The notes under the pieces were generated by a model. That model had not been told where the DNA came from, ran no database searches, and saw nothing but the letters and a program-made list of their open reading frames with translations. From Yamadazyma tenuis (taxonomy: Eukaryota; Ascomycota; Pichiomycetes; Serinales; Debaryomycetaceae), in contig NC_089463.1 of the NCBI RefSeq assembly GCF_029203305.1, positions 124,001-188,000 of the forward strand: a stretch of 64,000 bases of DNA, given 5' to 3'. Positions 1-8,858 of the stretch are shown piece after piece (position 1 is the stretch's first letter; each line of letters starts with the position of its first letter). A program made the position numbers and the translations under genes.

Positions 1-1
1 T

Positions 2-676
2 AACTACAGTATCGAATATAATCATGAATTTCATGTGTTGGACTTGAGGTTGCAAATTAGCCAAAGCATTGAGAACTACATCATCAACCGAATGGACACC
101 TCGATTTTGAAGGAAATCGAGGTGGTAAAGCTCATGATCCGAAGTATCAACCTCCAGCAAAATGGGATCTTGCGGTCCCCCCGGTCCAAGTTTGTCGATC
201 TACGCATCAAGATCATCTGCAGCTTTGTGAGAAACCTCAATTATGTGTTTAAGACCTCAAAACAGTTGAACGAGATCATCAACTCTGAAACCCTCAACGA
301 GCTCTCGATAGTACTTTCCCAAATTGCCTTTACGTCGAGCTCCGATCTTTCTGGCTCAAGTGCTAAGCTTTACAAGCTCCTTCGAACCCAAAACTACCGG
401 CTTAAAATCCTCAACGAAGAGTCGGAAGCCAAAGCTCGTGAGCTCAGCAACGTTAACTTCAGCAACAAGAACAAGGAGTACTTGGCAGAAGTAGAAAATG
501 AGCATGCCAATGGACTCGAAACCTTGTATGATCATGAGACGGTGGAGCTCGCTCGAGAAATTCTTGGCTTCTGTATCGATAACGAAGTGGCCGACAATCT
601 CTACATCAACATCAACGGGGCAGAGATGGTCGACGACAACCGATTTGACGAGATGGATATAGTTAACGAAATGTAA
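2..676 (+). CDS. Unrecognised protein, 3' part only (5' end outside window)
   Basis: The frame is open from base 2 to a TAA at 674-676, with no ATG near the window edge, so the true start lies upstream. About 224 codons are visible. The product is mostly helical-looking and charged, with one moderately hydrophobic stretch and an acidic C-terminus rich in Asp, Glu and Asn. I see no catalytic motif or membrane segment. It converges on RPL37, with about 110 bases between the stop codons. I do not recognise the family; a membrane-distal helical adaptor such as an Inp2/vezatin-like protein is a guess only. The reading frame, codon use and clean stop support a real gene. Confidence 0.75.
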   Translation, partial: NYSIEYNHEFHVLDLRLQISQSIENYIINRMDTSILKEIEVVKLMIRSINLQQNGILRSPRSKFVDLRIKIICSFVRNLNYVFKTSKQLNEIINSETLNELSIVLSQIAFTSSSDLSGSSAKLYKLLRTQNYRLKILNEESEAKARELSNVNFSNKNKEYLAEVENEHANGLETLYDHETVELAREILGFCIDNEVADNLYININGAEMVDDNRFDEMDIVNEM

Positions 677-786
677 CATACTGTAATTCTATACTATAAC
701 ATGAAAATATGTTTATTATGAGGATGATACTATTACACAAATATTTGTCATTTATTAGAATCGGAGGTCTTTAGGCCAGTATCTAT

Positions 787-1331
787 TTATTGAGTTTGGA
801 ACCCGTTCTTAAATCTTCTGGACACATGCTTCAAGTAAGCCATACGACCGGTACCGGTGGTTCTTCTTCTCTTAGCTTTCAAAGCCCAGTTGTGGGATCT
901 CATCTTAGCAGCTGGGTAACCACAAGAAGAACAGGTCTTCTTTTGGACGTGGTAGGATCTCTTACCACATCTGTTACACAAGACGTGAGATTTGTTGTGT
1001 CTTTTTCCTAACGATGGAGTACCTTCTAAAGAAATGTGTTAGTAGCTGGTTTTGGTGGACATGACATAGATGTGGTGGGAAAACAGTGTATTTGGATTCT
1101 CAAAAACAGGATGGCCGTTACTGGGTGGGGTTTACCCGTGAAAGTGAAAGGATTTGAAATGTTCTGTGCTTTGGACACTGTGATGTTGAACCAAGGAAAT
1201 TTGGTTCAAGAGAGTGGGAAATTGCTGTTGCTTGTTGGTCAACAGGAGAGGATGTCTCCTATAGAGTCCCATCACTGTACCCATATGTCATATGTGTCGA
1301 TTATTCAATGGTATCTTTACATACTACCCAT
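787..1331 (-). CDS. RPL37: 60S ribosomal protein eL37, two exons
   Basis: Spliced gene: exon 1 is 1325-1331 (ATG GGT A) and exon 2 is 1025-787. The intron, 1026-1324, has donor GTATGT, a TACTAAC branch site and acceptor TTTAG, all read on the minus strand. Splicing gives an 81-residue protein starting [16 protein letters not shown], with the four zinc ligands Cys19, Cys22, Cys34 and Cys37 and the eL37 signature [16 protein letters not shown]. It is a zinc-binding large-subunit protein. The position of the intron after three codons matches S. cerevisiae RPL37. The C-terminus stops right after GFQTQ, several residues before the usual short tail. The 5' flank is shared with the PLM2-like gene. 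Confidence 0.95.
1026..1324 (-). other. RPL37 intron with a perfect internal hairpin
   Basis: A 299-nt intron, long beside the 54-, 55- and 120-nt introns elsewhere in the window. On the plus strand 1186-1194 (TTGAACCAA) and 1201-1209 (TTGGTTCAA) form a perfect 9-bp inverted repeat around a 6-nt loop. Large ribosomal-protein introns with hairpins are common in yeasts and can bring the branch site closer or act in autoregulation. I found no clear C/D or H/ACA snoRNA boxes. Confidence 0.8.
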
Positions 1332-1681
1332 GATTAATTATCTTATTGCTGTGAAGTTTTTCAAATTTTTCTCATCTAACTTTTCAGTGAGGCAAAGCGC
1401 CAGTGACACAAAAATGCGACAGTGACACAAAGAGCAGGTGTTGGGGAGAAACAGTCACAGAACTGAGCGCGGGGGCCACAACCCTAGAAAACGCGCTTCC
1501 GATCCAGACGCGAAATGCTCGCCAGCTCGGCTGCAAAAAACCAACCTTGATATAAACAACATAGCGTGGTCATGTGCAGACCCAGGCGTGGCTGGTGAAT
1601 ACACAAACAACAATGACCTCAAAATAAACACACACATTCCAAAAGATCTGCTTTTCTTTCTAGCGTCTTCATCTCTTGTCT
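1332..1681. promoter_or_regulatory. Divergent promoter of RPL37 and PLM2-like gene, with SCB/MCB-type sites
   Basis: Between the two start codons lie ACGCGAAA at 1508-1515, which contains the SBF (SCB) core CRCGAAA, and an MCB-like ACGCGC at 1491-1496. PLM2 and TOS4 are known G1/S targets of SBF, so these fit the rightward gene. AACCCTAG at 1480-1487 resembles the Tbf1 TTAGGG core used at ribosomal-protein promoters in Candida-type yeasts. A direct repeat CAGTGACACAA occurs at 1401 and 1420, nearer RPL37. No occupancy data are available; these are matches by eye. Confidence 0.55.
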
Positions 1682-3034
1682 ATGTCCATGTCTCAGTTCC
1701 CTCCGTCGTCTCCCTTGAGGGACGAACCGGAGTTTGTTCACGATCCTTTCAAAAGCAAGCCAACCTCCCATTTGCCGCCCGCCCCCAAAGACGACTCCCG
1801 GGGCAGAGCCTTCAACTACCCAACTCCCCATCCCTCGTCGTCGGCCGGCCGCTCCTCGTCGCCTCACCACTCATACCTCGATGATTACCAGCATCAGTTG
1901 CTCGAACCCAAAAAAGTGGCATTTGAAATCAACCGGCCGGTGATGGAAACCGGCCACAGCGGCGTGACCATCACCAAGGTGCCCCTCACCCACCCGGTGG
2001 TGGTGGTAGGTCGCTCATCCAAAGCCAGTGACATTGCCATCAAAACCACCGACCGAACCGTGTCGAGAAAACACTTGCGGATTTCCCACACCGAAGACGA
2101 AATCACCATCGAGTGCTTAGGCTGCAACGGCTACGGGGTCACCATTCCCAAGGCGTGCTACGTCCATAAGATTGGCCCCCGCAAGTACCAGTTGGCAGTA
2201 ATTGATGCTCCACTCTGCGCACAGAACTTACACCAGTTCAAGTCGTCCAAAACCATACGGTTGGGCCTCACGTCCACCGAGTTCGTGGTGCAAGCGGGCG
2301 AGACCATCCGGCTCCCTCGTGTGGCTAACGTGCTCTTGGAGGTCAAGCGCAATGTGGTGTTGGTTAACCCCAGTGTCGATAGCGAGGACACCGACGATGA
2401 GTTGCCGGTGGTAACTCCTCTCAAACAAGTCGAAGAGATGGAGCGGCCGCAGACCCCCAAGAAGACGGCGTTCCTCGTGACGTCGGAAGAGTCCACGCCC
2501 ATCAAGAAGTTCAACAAAGCTTTGTCGTCAGTGCCTCTTCCTTTGCAGGACAAAACCAATACTCACCATAACCACAACAAGAAATTCAAACGGGCCCGGT
2601 CAGAGGAACCCAGGTCGCTGGCGCACGACGACGAAGAGGAGCCACCGCTTGAGCTGATCCAACACTGGCAGGAAGTCAGTAACATTTTGGTGAACCATTT
2701 GGCATTTTCGCGGTTGTCTTCAACCCCGATGCTGGTGTTGAGGGGTGTAAGCGATAAGGTCAACGACTTAACCAATGGACAGTTGAAGGTGGTGTTGATG
2801 AGTATTGACTCGGTGGGGGTGATTCAAAGGGAAGGGAAGGATGCGGCTGGAAAGCCGTTGGATGAGGAGTACTACTATATTCCTGAAAAGGACCCAGACA
2901 CCTCGAGAAAAGAGTTGGTTGGGTCGATCCGGGGCCATGGCGGTATTAGGTCGTGTAGAACCACCCATAAGCAGTATTACTGGAAGAAGCCTGCTCCCAT
3001 CAAGAACAAGACCACCAAGAATTTAGAAAAGTAA
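1682..3034 (+). CDS. PLM2: FHA-domain protein, PLM2/TOS4-like putative transcription regulator
   Basis: 450-residue protein. The N-terminus is Pro/Ser-rich and disordered. An FHA domain spans about residues 80-190, with the phosphothreonine-binding signature Gly110-Arg111-Ser112 and Ser128-Arg-Lys-His131. Linker motifs with TP or SP (TPLK, PQTPKK, STPIK) look like CDK sites, followed by a basic patch. A C-terminal folded region of about 110 residues ends in a Lys-rich tail. This order matches the Plm2/Tos4 family of G1/S-induced, chromatin-associated factors linked to the DNA damage response. The first ATG of the frame (1682) is used; a second at 1688 is possible. SBF-type sites upstream support the call. 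Plm2 and Tos4 cannot be told apart here. Confidence 0.8.
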   Translation: MSMSQFPPSSPLRDEPEFVHDPFKSKPTSHLPPAPKDDSRGRAFNYPTPHPSSSAGRSSSPHHSYLDDYQHQLLEPKKVAFEINRPVMETGHSGVTITKVPLTHPVVVVGRSSKASDIAIKTTDRTVSRKHLRISHTEDEITIECLGCNGYGVTIPKACYVHKIGPRKYQLAVIDAPLCAQNLHQFKSSKTIRLGLTSTEFVVQAGETIRLPRVANVLLEVKRNVVLVNPSVDSEDTDDELPVVTPLKQVEEMERPQTPKKTAFLVTSEESTPIKKFNKALSSVPLPLQDKTNTHHNHNKKFKRARSEEPRSLAHDDEEEPPLELIQHWQEVSNILVNHLAFSRLSSTPMLVLRGVSDKVNDLTNGQLKVVLMSIDSVGVIQREGKDAAGKPLDEEYYYIPEKDPDTSRKELVGSIRGHGGIRSCRTTHKQYYWKKPAPIKNKTTKNLEK

Positions 3035-3087
3035 GTATATAGTGTCTGTAGTCATTAAGACTTCCACATTAAACACTAGAACTCTAT

Positions 3088-4956
3088 TCACCTCAACTCG
3101 TTGAATGGGAGCCCGTAACTCAATTTCTGCTTGGCCGTCAACGGCTTCGGGTCTCCTATCCTCACGTTTCTCTTCCGCAAAACAAGCAACCCGATTCCCG
3201 CTACCAACTGCACCACCCACACCGCGAGCACCCCCACCATGAACATCAACTCCACAAACAACGTGCTTTGAAACAACGCTATGGTCTGAGAACTGTACCT
3301 GTTGAAATCAGCACTCACAGACGGCTTCAGGGAGTTCACTAGTTTAGTCAAATCACTCGAAATGTCATCGGGCAAACTGGGAACACTAATATAGAGGTTA
3401 TTTTGCACCCACTCAAACCCTTCCCTTATGGTCTCCAATTTCCTTGTGATAAAACAATATACAACTGAGGACATGGGCCCACTTAGGGGGGTGTCTTGAA
3501 ACGGCTCAATCAATGAGCTGTTGAGACCCTGCACAAATGTGTCGATTGAGGCCATGATTAGGGCAGAAGTGTTTTTAAACGACCCAAAAAGCTCATCATT
3601 CAATTCAGCCTCCTGTAACTGAATGAAGTAGTTGGTGTTATTGACGAATAGCTCGATATTCGTCAGCATTGAGGTGCTGGCTTGGTTCAAAATGGTTTCT
3701 GATGGGAACCTCCCCAAGTGCGACGAGAATTGACGAAATAGCACATACTCCAACAAAATGGTGAACAAGCCTGCAACGGCCAACCCAACCAAGAAGATGG
3801 AGTATGAAGACGTACAATAGCTCACGAGCCAAATGCCTTTGGTGTTCATACGAACTCCCAACTTCTCTAGCAGGTAGAGCACGTTATTGGTGTAGATGTT
3901 GAAGATGTTGAGGAAACGAAACTCGTCAGCTTCAAGTGGAGTCTCACGATACCTCAAACCAATGTCGTTGATGGCCAAATACATTTTGTACTTCTTCTTC
4001 CAGTTGGAGTATTCTTTGTACGCGAGTGGTACCATAACCCCTACACTCGCAATCACCAATACAATGAGAACAACGCTAAAGCTATGATCAAGAACAGACT
4101 CCAATTCGTCCACAAACTCTGCCACCACCCGTGAGTTGATCGTGGCGGACTCCTGAGAACCAATAGTCTGATTGAGGTTGTGGGATGAAATTAACAGAAA
4201 CAGTACCGAAACATTTAGCCTGTCTACCAAATTGGTGAGAGGTTCAGTCAACGAGTCCAACGCCTCATCTTCAAGGTCGTCAAAGTCGGGGACCATGGTT
4301 TTTAACTTGTTGATGTCGTCAAACACCGTCAGTGGAATGGTGATGTTGTTGAGTGAACTCACAGCCGCGTCCATTTTGGTGATAAAGTCTGTCGCATTAA
4401 CAGCATTGGAACCAGTGAAGAAATTAGACACCAGATTCAAACCCAGCGACACATCTTCAACTAGCTCACTGAGGCCGTTGATTGCTGACTGAATTATGGT
4501 GGTGGATGCCTTCACAATGCTGTTAATCATGGAGAGTACCTCCTCCGCTACGTTGGCTGCAAAATCAGCAAACCCTTGTACCAACTCGGAAATCAAGCAG
4601 ATTAAAGTCCCCAAAAACAACGTCACCACAAACTTGAGCACCTCTGTAAGGCCTTTCAAGAACAAAAGAATAAGATATAACGACAGGGACTTAATGCTGT
4701 TAATACTGCTCATAACAAAACTATTGACGATAGCAGCGTATTGTTCAGGAACCGCTTGCATTTTCTTGCTGGCACTGTTATACTCATCAACGGCTTCCGT
4801 CAGGTATTGGGAAAGGGTCTTGAGAGCCTCGGAAAGTGTTTGTTTAAATAGGTACACCTTGATTAGTACCACCACTAAGATGACGGAGTAGCGATTACAC
4901 CACACCTGGGCTAGTCTGTCTTTGAAATCAAGGTAGTTGGGAGCTTCCATAATCAT
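3088..4956 (-). CDS. PRM1: Plasma membrane fusion protein Prm1
   Basis: 622-residue multipass membrane protein. Hydrophobic segments lie near residues 24-38, 92-123, 293-313, 385-407 and 568-593, with two long extracellular loops that carry many NxT/NxS sites. This is the Prm1 layout; S. cerevisiae Prm1 is of similar length and acts in plasma membrane merger during mating. The start is MIMEAPNYLDF at 4956, and the first and third codons are both ATG. It shares a 354-bp divergent promoter with SMT3, where two inverted pheromone response elements sit about 85-110 bp upstream of the ATG. That fits pheromone induction through a Ste12/Cph1-type factor. Confidence 0.92.
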   Translation of the reverse strand: MIMEAPNYLDFKDRLAQVWCNRYSVILVVVLIKVYLFKQTLSEALKTLSQYLTEAVDEYNSASKKMQAVPEQYAAIVNSFVMSSINSIKSLSLYLILLFLKGLTEVLKFVVTLFLGTLICLISELVQGFADFAANVAEEVLSMINSIVKASTTIIQSAINGLSELVEDVSLGLNLVSNFFTGSNAVNATDFITKMDAAVSSLNNITIPLTVFDDINKLKTMVPDFDDLEDEALDSLTEPLTNLVDRLNVSVLFLLISSHNLNQTIGSQESATINSRVVAEFVDELESVLDHSFSVVLIVLVIASVGVMVPLAYKEYSNWKKKYKMYLAINDIGLRYRETPLEADEFRFLNIFNIYTNNVLYLLEKLGVRMNTKGIWLVSYCTSSYSIFLVGLAVAGLFTILLEYVLFRQFSSHLGRFPSETILNQASTSMLTNIELFVNNTNYFIQLQEAELNDELFGSFKNTSALIMASIDTFVQGLNSSLIEPFQDTPLSGPMSSVVYCFITRKLETIREGFEWVQNNLYISVPSLPDDISSDLTKLVNSLKPSVSADFNRYSSQTIALFQSTLFVELMFMVGVLAVWVVQLVAGIGLLVLRKRNVRIGDPKPLTAKQKLSYGLPFNELR

Positions 4957-5041
4957 ATATACTTTGGGGAAATATAGGTGGTTTGGTGCATTTTTGGTGT
5001 GGGATCATTGTTATAGTGTATTGGCAGATGTGGGACATTTC

Positions 5042-5064
5042 TGAAACACTGCCGATCTGTTTCA
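5042..5064. promoter_or_regulatory. Inverted pair of pheromone response elements upstream of PRM1
   Basis: TGAAACA at 5042-5048 on the plus strand and TGTTTCA at 5058-5064 (TGAAACA on the minus strand) form an inverted pair with 9 bases between. TGAAACA is the Ste12 pheromone response element core. The pair lies within 110 bases of the PRM1 start, in the PRM1/SMT3 divergent promoter 4957-5310. Nothing else distinctive was seen in that interval apart from a CA(A)-rich leader before SMT3. Confidence 0.65.
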
Positions 5065-5310
5065 GATTTCGAGGGGAGAACCAGGTTTTCTTGAGCGAAC
5101 CCCCAAAAGATTTTTTTGGTAATGAATATGGTAGTGTGAGTACCTGCGACAGCTTTCTTGTGTTAGTTTGAGTTTCCTTGCCATATAGTTGGGTTCTTCT
5201 GCACTTGCAGCCGGCGGTAGCGATCCGCATGGTAGGCGCACGCTGTTGGCTCTGCCAGTGGCCGCGCACATCCAATTCACAGCAGCATACACATCACAAC
5301 AACAACAACA

Positions 5311-5586
5311 ATGTCTGAACAAAGTCCAAAGGAGGAAAAGGGAGATACCCATATCAACTTGAAGGTAAGTGACGGATCAGCCGAGATCTTTTTCAAGATC
5401 AAGCGTTCCACGCCCATGAGACGATTGATGGAAGCGTTTTGTAAAAGACAAGGAAAAGCCATGGACACCTTGAGATTTTTGGTGGATGGTACTAGAGTTG
5501 GGCCTGATAATACGCCAGATGACTTGGACTTGGAGGACGGAGACTTGATTGAGGCTCATAGAGAGCAGGTTGGTGGATGTGCTTAG
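5311..5586 (+). CDS. SMT3: SUMO (ubiquitin-like modifier Smt3)
   Basis: 91-residue SUMO precursor. The flexible N-terminus ([10 protein letters not shown]) precedes a ubiquitin fold with [31 protein letters not shown] and DDLDLEDGD. It ends Gly88-Gly89-Cys-Ala, so a Ulp1-type protease would remove two residues to expose the diglycine used for conjugation to lysines. The first ATG follows a CAA-rich leader. Single exon; length is typical for yeast Smt3 (101 in S. cerevisiae). Divergent from PRM1. Confidence 0.96.
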   Translation: MSEQSPKEEKGDTHINLKVSDGSAEIFFKIKRSTPMRRLMEAFCKRQGKAMDTLRFLVDGTRVGPDNTPDDLDLEDGDLIEAHREQVGGCA

Positions 5587-6020
5587 GGCCGGTTTGGTGG
5601 ACCGCTGATACGTGTATAATAAGTAGTTCAATGAAGGTCACACTCCAAAGTGTAGAGGCGAGGAAGAGGAAGAGGAAAAGGGAAGGGGAAAAGAGAGGGC
5701 GACAGATATGATGCATGATGCATGATGCATGAGACATGAGAGCTGAGACACATGAGAGCCGACAGAGATGGCAGTTGTCAGTTTTGGGAGCTGTCAGACA
5801 TGAAAGCTATAAGACATAAATGGTGGAAAGTGGTAATTAGCAGGGCTGGCGGTAGCTGTCTGGTAGGATGGAGCCTAGGGGGATCCAGCGGGGCGCCCAT
5901 CTCCGTCCGTCACCCCTTTCCTTATCAGTTCGCCACCAGGAAGATGGTTAGCGCACGCGGTTGCGCTCGTCCGTCAGTATATAAGCATCGGGATTCGCCC
6001 TCCTGTCAAACATCTCTAAT
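5587..6020 (+). promoter_or_regulatory. SMT3 downstream region and promoter of the small Cys protein (TATA, STRE-like sites)
   Basis: No gene seen in 5587-6020. A short ATGATGC/ATGCATG repeat lies at about 5706-5735. TATATAA at 5978-5984 is 37 bases before the ATG at 6021, so the leader is very short. Stress-element cores AGGGG (5877-5881) and CCCCT (5913-5917) lie 100-145 bases upstream of the start. A TATA box with STREs suggests an inducible gene. Confidence 0.45.
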
Positions 6021-6212
6021 ATGTGTAAAGCAGCCATTTGTAGTATTTGCCACAACAAGTCTTGGATTGGATGTGGATTACACATTCCCGGCGTCATGGA
6101 TCATACGCCCAAAACTAGTTGGTGTACGTGTGATCACTCTGATGAGTCTTCCGACTTGTCGTACCCTCCTAAAGCCGGCACTGGGTTTGCCAAAAAAACC
6201 ACCATCGATTAG
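6021..6212 (+). CDS. Conserved small fungal Cys-rich protein, function unknown
   Basis: 63 residues starting MCKAAICSICHNKSW. Cysteines at positions 2, 7, 10, 18, 35 and 37 plus histidines suggest a small metal-binding fold. The blocks WIGCG, HIPGVMD, WCTC and YPPKAG match a short protein that I recall from many filamentous fungi and yeasts with the pattern MCK..C..C.K..W.GCG.H...VMD....WCTC...YPPKAG. I do not know its function. The start is fixed by the conserved MCK N-terminus and a TATA box 37 bases upstream. It is too small for most gene callers. Confidence 0.82.
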   Translation: MCKAAICSICHNKSWIGCGLHIPGVMDHTPKTSWCTCDHSDESSDLSYPPKAGTGFAKKTTID

Positions 6213-6862
6213 GCCCATACTGGTATGTATAGAGCATCAGCCAATGTCGCTGACTCGTGCCAATTGTGTAGAATGAATCAATGTTTGTATCGAATAAACG
6301 TCTCACCTCGCACAACCCCTCCTCGGTTGTTCGCACCATTCGTCCACCGCGATTCGCTCAAGTGCAGTCATGCGTTCGCCCACCGAAGGGTTTTCTCGCT
6401 TTGCGTTTACCCCATATTTTCGGGCCTCACTTCTCACAAGCACTTTTTCTTCTTTAATCCATTCGCCTCCTGTGACAAGTCAACACCTGTTCTTGCCAAA
6501 TCAATAACTTTCTCGGTCATATCTGTATCCCATTGTCCAACTACAGACGACTTAACCTTCTCCCCAACCCATCGACCTTTCTGAATTTAGTGGCCTATTT
6601 GCTCATTTCTCGCTTAGCTTACAGGGTTCTATTTGTCCTTGCTCAGAAAATTTTTTTGTGCTTCGCGAGTTCAAATCGTTGCACCTCCACCTGTTACTCG
6701 TTGTAAACTATCAAGGTTCCCGGTAACTTTTCCTCGAATACGTCTCTTTAGATAGCTGGATTATCTACCGCCAGTGTCCTCCATCCCTGGTACCAATTTG
6801 CTCTGTTGTTTGGCTGTGAGTATTTTTTTTTTCTGCACACGTATTAGAAATATTGATCAAAG
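6213..6862 (+). other. Intergenic: 3' flank of the small Cys gene and long 5' region of PSP1
   Basis: About 650 bases with pyrimidine-rich stretches and several T-runs (for example near 6445, 6650 and 6825), as in a yeast promoter and leader. Short open frames here show no recognisable protein sequence. No tRNA or repeat seen. Confidence 0.6.
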
Positions 6863-8776
6863 ATGGACTTTTCGTATCCAGACTTCTTGGGCAACTCCCA
6901 ACGGTCCACCGGCCACCATCAGAACAGCCAGAACCTCGGTGATGTTGATAAGTTCAATTTGCCCCCCAATTCCAACCCCCACATCCCGTTACAACTGCCT
7001 CCTCCATCTGGGGGAGCCTTCAACGACATTTTGTTCAACAAGCTCTCGAGCTTAGATGCCTCGCAGCAGTCGTCCGCTGGCGACGGGTCCGGCTCACCGC
7101 GGTCCAAGGCCCTCAACGACAACGTCCAGTTGCCGTTGACGTCGCCGTTGCTCAATCCGTTTTCTCCTCAAGTGGGCCCATTTTCCAACAACTTCAACCC
7201 GTTCAACAACAGGCTTGATAGCTTCAACTTGCCGTCCGAGTTGCAGGGCGGCGTGGGGAATATCAGCTCGCGAAGGCCCAGTTATGCGGCCGAGTCTTTC
7301 ACCCGACAGATGGACTATCCGTTCTTGAACCAAAATCACAATCAGCCGCTCCAGCCCCAGTCGCAAGGCGCCGGTAAAAATATCAACTTGGCCCAGTATG
7401 CCAGTATGAATAACTACTCGGTCAACCAATTGTCAGACAGCTTTAACAACTTCAACTTGAATGCCAACTTCAACGATTTCCAGAGTAGACGTCCTAGTCA
7501 GTTGGTAGACTTTGACACAAATCTCACCACCAACTCCTTGAACCAGTACCCGGACCACTCGTTGGAGCTGGATCACGTGGCGCAGCTGGATCTGGTCAAC
7601 AACAATAGCCCCGTGGTGAAGTTGGAAAATGGGTTGGTTTTGAAAGACCGGTATATCGTAGCGTCGGCCGACTTGCGGAACTTGTTTGCCAAAACCACAA
7701 AATACTTTCAGAATGTAGAGTTGAGCTTGGAAATCTTGCAGAAGGTGAAGATCTTGATGAACAACCCCAAAATTGTCAAGTTGATTATGTTCATCAAGAA
7801 CTTGAACAACTTGACGTTTAACCATAAAGTGTTGTGCTTGGTGTTGAATAAAAACGGCAAGTTCGACTTGTTGTCGTACCACAACAACTCCAATCTCTTG
7901 TTACAAAAGGGAGATTTGGTGATTGTGGATGGTGATAGAGGTAAGGACTTGGTGATGATTTTGGATCCGTTGATCGACTTGAACTTTGCTATATTTTTCA
8001 ATTTTTTGAAGAAGATCGAGCATCTCAAGTCCTTAAGTGTTGCCGATGATGACAGAAGAAACCAATCGCGGAACAACGACCACTTGAAGAAATTTGGGGG
8101 TACTCACTCTATGGAATTGAACGCTTCTTATATTGTCAATGATCATTCCAATGAAGACAACGAATTTATCATCACCTTACCTACAAAGCAGGTGTTGCGA
8201 TTTGCAACTGCCCGAGAAATCCACAAAATCAGTGGCAAGTTCTTGGAAGAGAAGAAGGCTTTTATCACCTGCTACAACAAAATAAAGGAATTGAACTTAC
8301 AAAACGACTTACAATTGATAAACGTCGAGTACCAATCAGATTTCAAGAAATTGATTTTTTACTACTACGCCAATTTCAAGCGCATTGACTTTAGAGGGTT
8401 GATCAAAGAGCTCTTCAAAATCTACAAAACCAGAATCTGGTTATGTGCGGTTCTTCCGTATGATAACCCCGATAGCTTGCGAGAAAAACCAAACTTCAAG
8501 CTTCCTCCTTTAAAGAACTCAATCCCAATCGAGTATAATTTGTCTAACGACCAAATTTTGAATTTCTCTGTCAACGAGCTTGACCACTTGAACACCCCCA
8601 ACTACTTCCACCTGAGAAACTTGAATAATTTGGTGGACTACTTATCGGAACAAGTGAAGGGCAGTTTCTATGGATTCGATGACGTTAGTACTGGTACTAA
8701 AGTCAAGGCCAAATCCTCCAATAAAAATAATGACTTAAATGACCATAATTTGACCCCAAAATTTAACCCGTTCTAA
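6863..8776 (+). CDS. PSP1: PSP1-family protein
   Basis: 637 residues. The first about 240 are low-complexity, rich in Asn, Pro, Ser and Gln with repeated FNNFNLN-type runs. The C-terminal half is folded and Lys-rich. A PSP1 C-terminal domain is seen at about residues 446-528, with REIHKISGKFLEEKKAF and the block LIFYYYANFKRIDFRGLIKEL followed by RIWLC. Yeast Psp1 is a high-copy suppressor of DNA polymerase alpha mutations, and its low-complexity N-terminus drives condensate formation. Eukaryotic PSP1 proteins are also linked to mRNP complexes, so the molecular role is open. Single exon; ATG at 6863 is the first in frame. Confidence 0.82.
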   Translation: MDFSYPDFLGNSQRSTGHHQNSQNLGDVDKFNLPPNSNPHIPLQLPPPSGGAFNDILFNKLSSLDASQQSSAGDGSGSPRSKALNDNVQLPLTSPLLNPFSPQVGPFSNNFNPFNNRLDSFNLPSELQGGVGNISSRRPSYAAESFTRQMDYPFLNQNHNQPLQPQSQGAGKNINLAQYASMNNYSVNQLSDSFNNFNLNANFNDFQSRRPSQLVDFDTNLTTNSLNQYPDHSLELDHVAQLDLVNNNSPVVKLENGLVLKDRYIVASADLRNLFAKTTKYFQNVELSLEILQKVKILMNNPKIVKLIMFIKNLNNLTFNHKVLCLVLNKNGKFDLLSYHNNSNLLLQKGDLVIVDGDRGKDLVMILDPLIDLNFAIFFNFLKKIEHLKSLSVADDDRRNQSRNNDHLKKFGGTHSMELNASYIVNDHSNEDNEFIITLPTKQVLRFATAREIHKISGKFLEEKKAFITCYNKIKELNLQNDLQLINVEYQSDFKKLIFYYYANFKRIDFRGLIKELFKIYKTRIWLCAVLPYDNPDSLREKPNFKLPPLKNSIPIEYNLSNDQILNFSVNELDHLNTPNYFHLRNLNNLVDYLSEQVKGSFYGFDDVSTGTKVKAKSSNKNNDLNDHNLTPKFNPF

Positions 8777-8858
8777 CATAGACCTTTAGACTATAGATGT
8801 ATTTTAATGTTGTTGCCATTGCTTAAATTTAATAAATATTTGTTAAGTAATCTATCTA

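Noticed and set aside
1026..1324. Intronic snoRNA in RPL37
   Set aside because: A GTGATGG resembles box C, but no box D, box H or ACA is placed properly.
5752..6276. 174-codon ORF overlapping the small Cys gene
   Set aside because: Runs through a promoter and then over the conserved 63-residue frame in another phase; the conserved frame is the better call.
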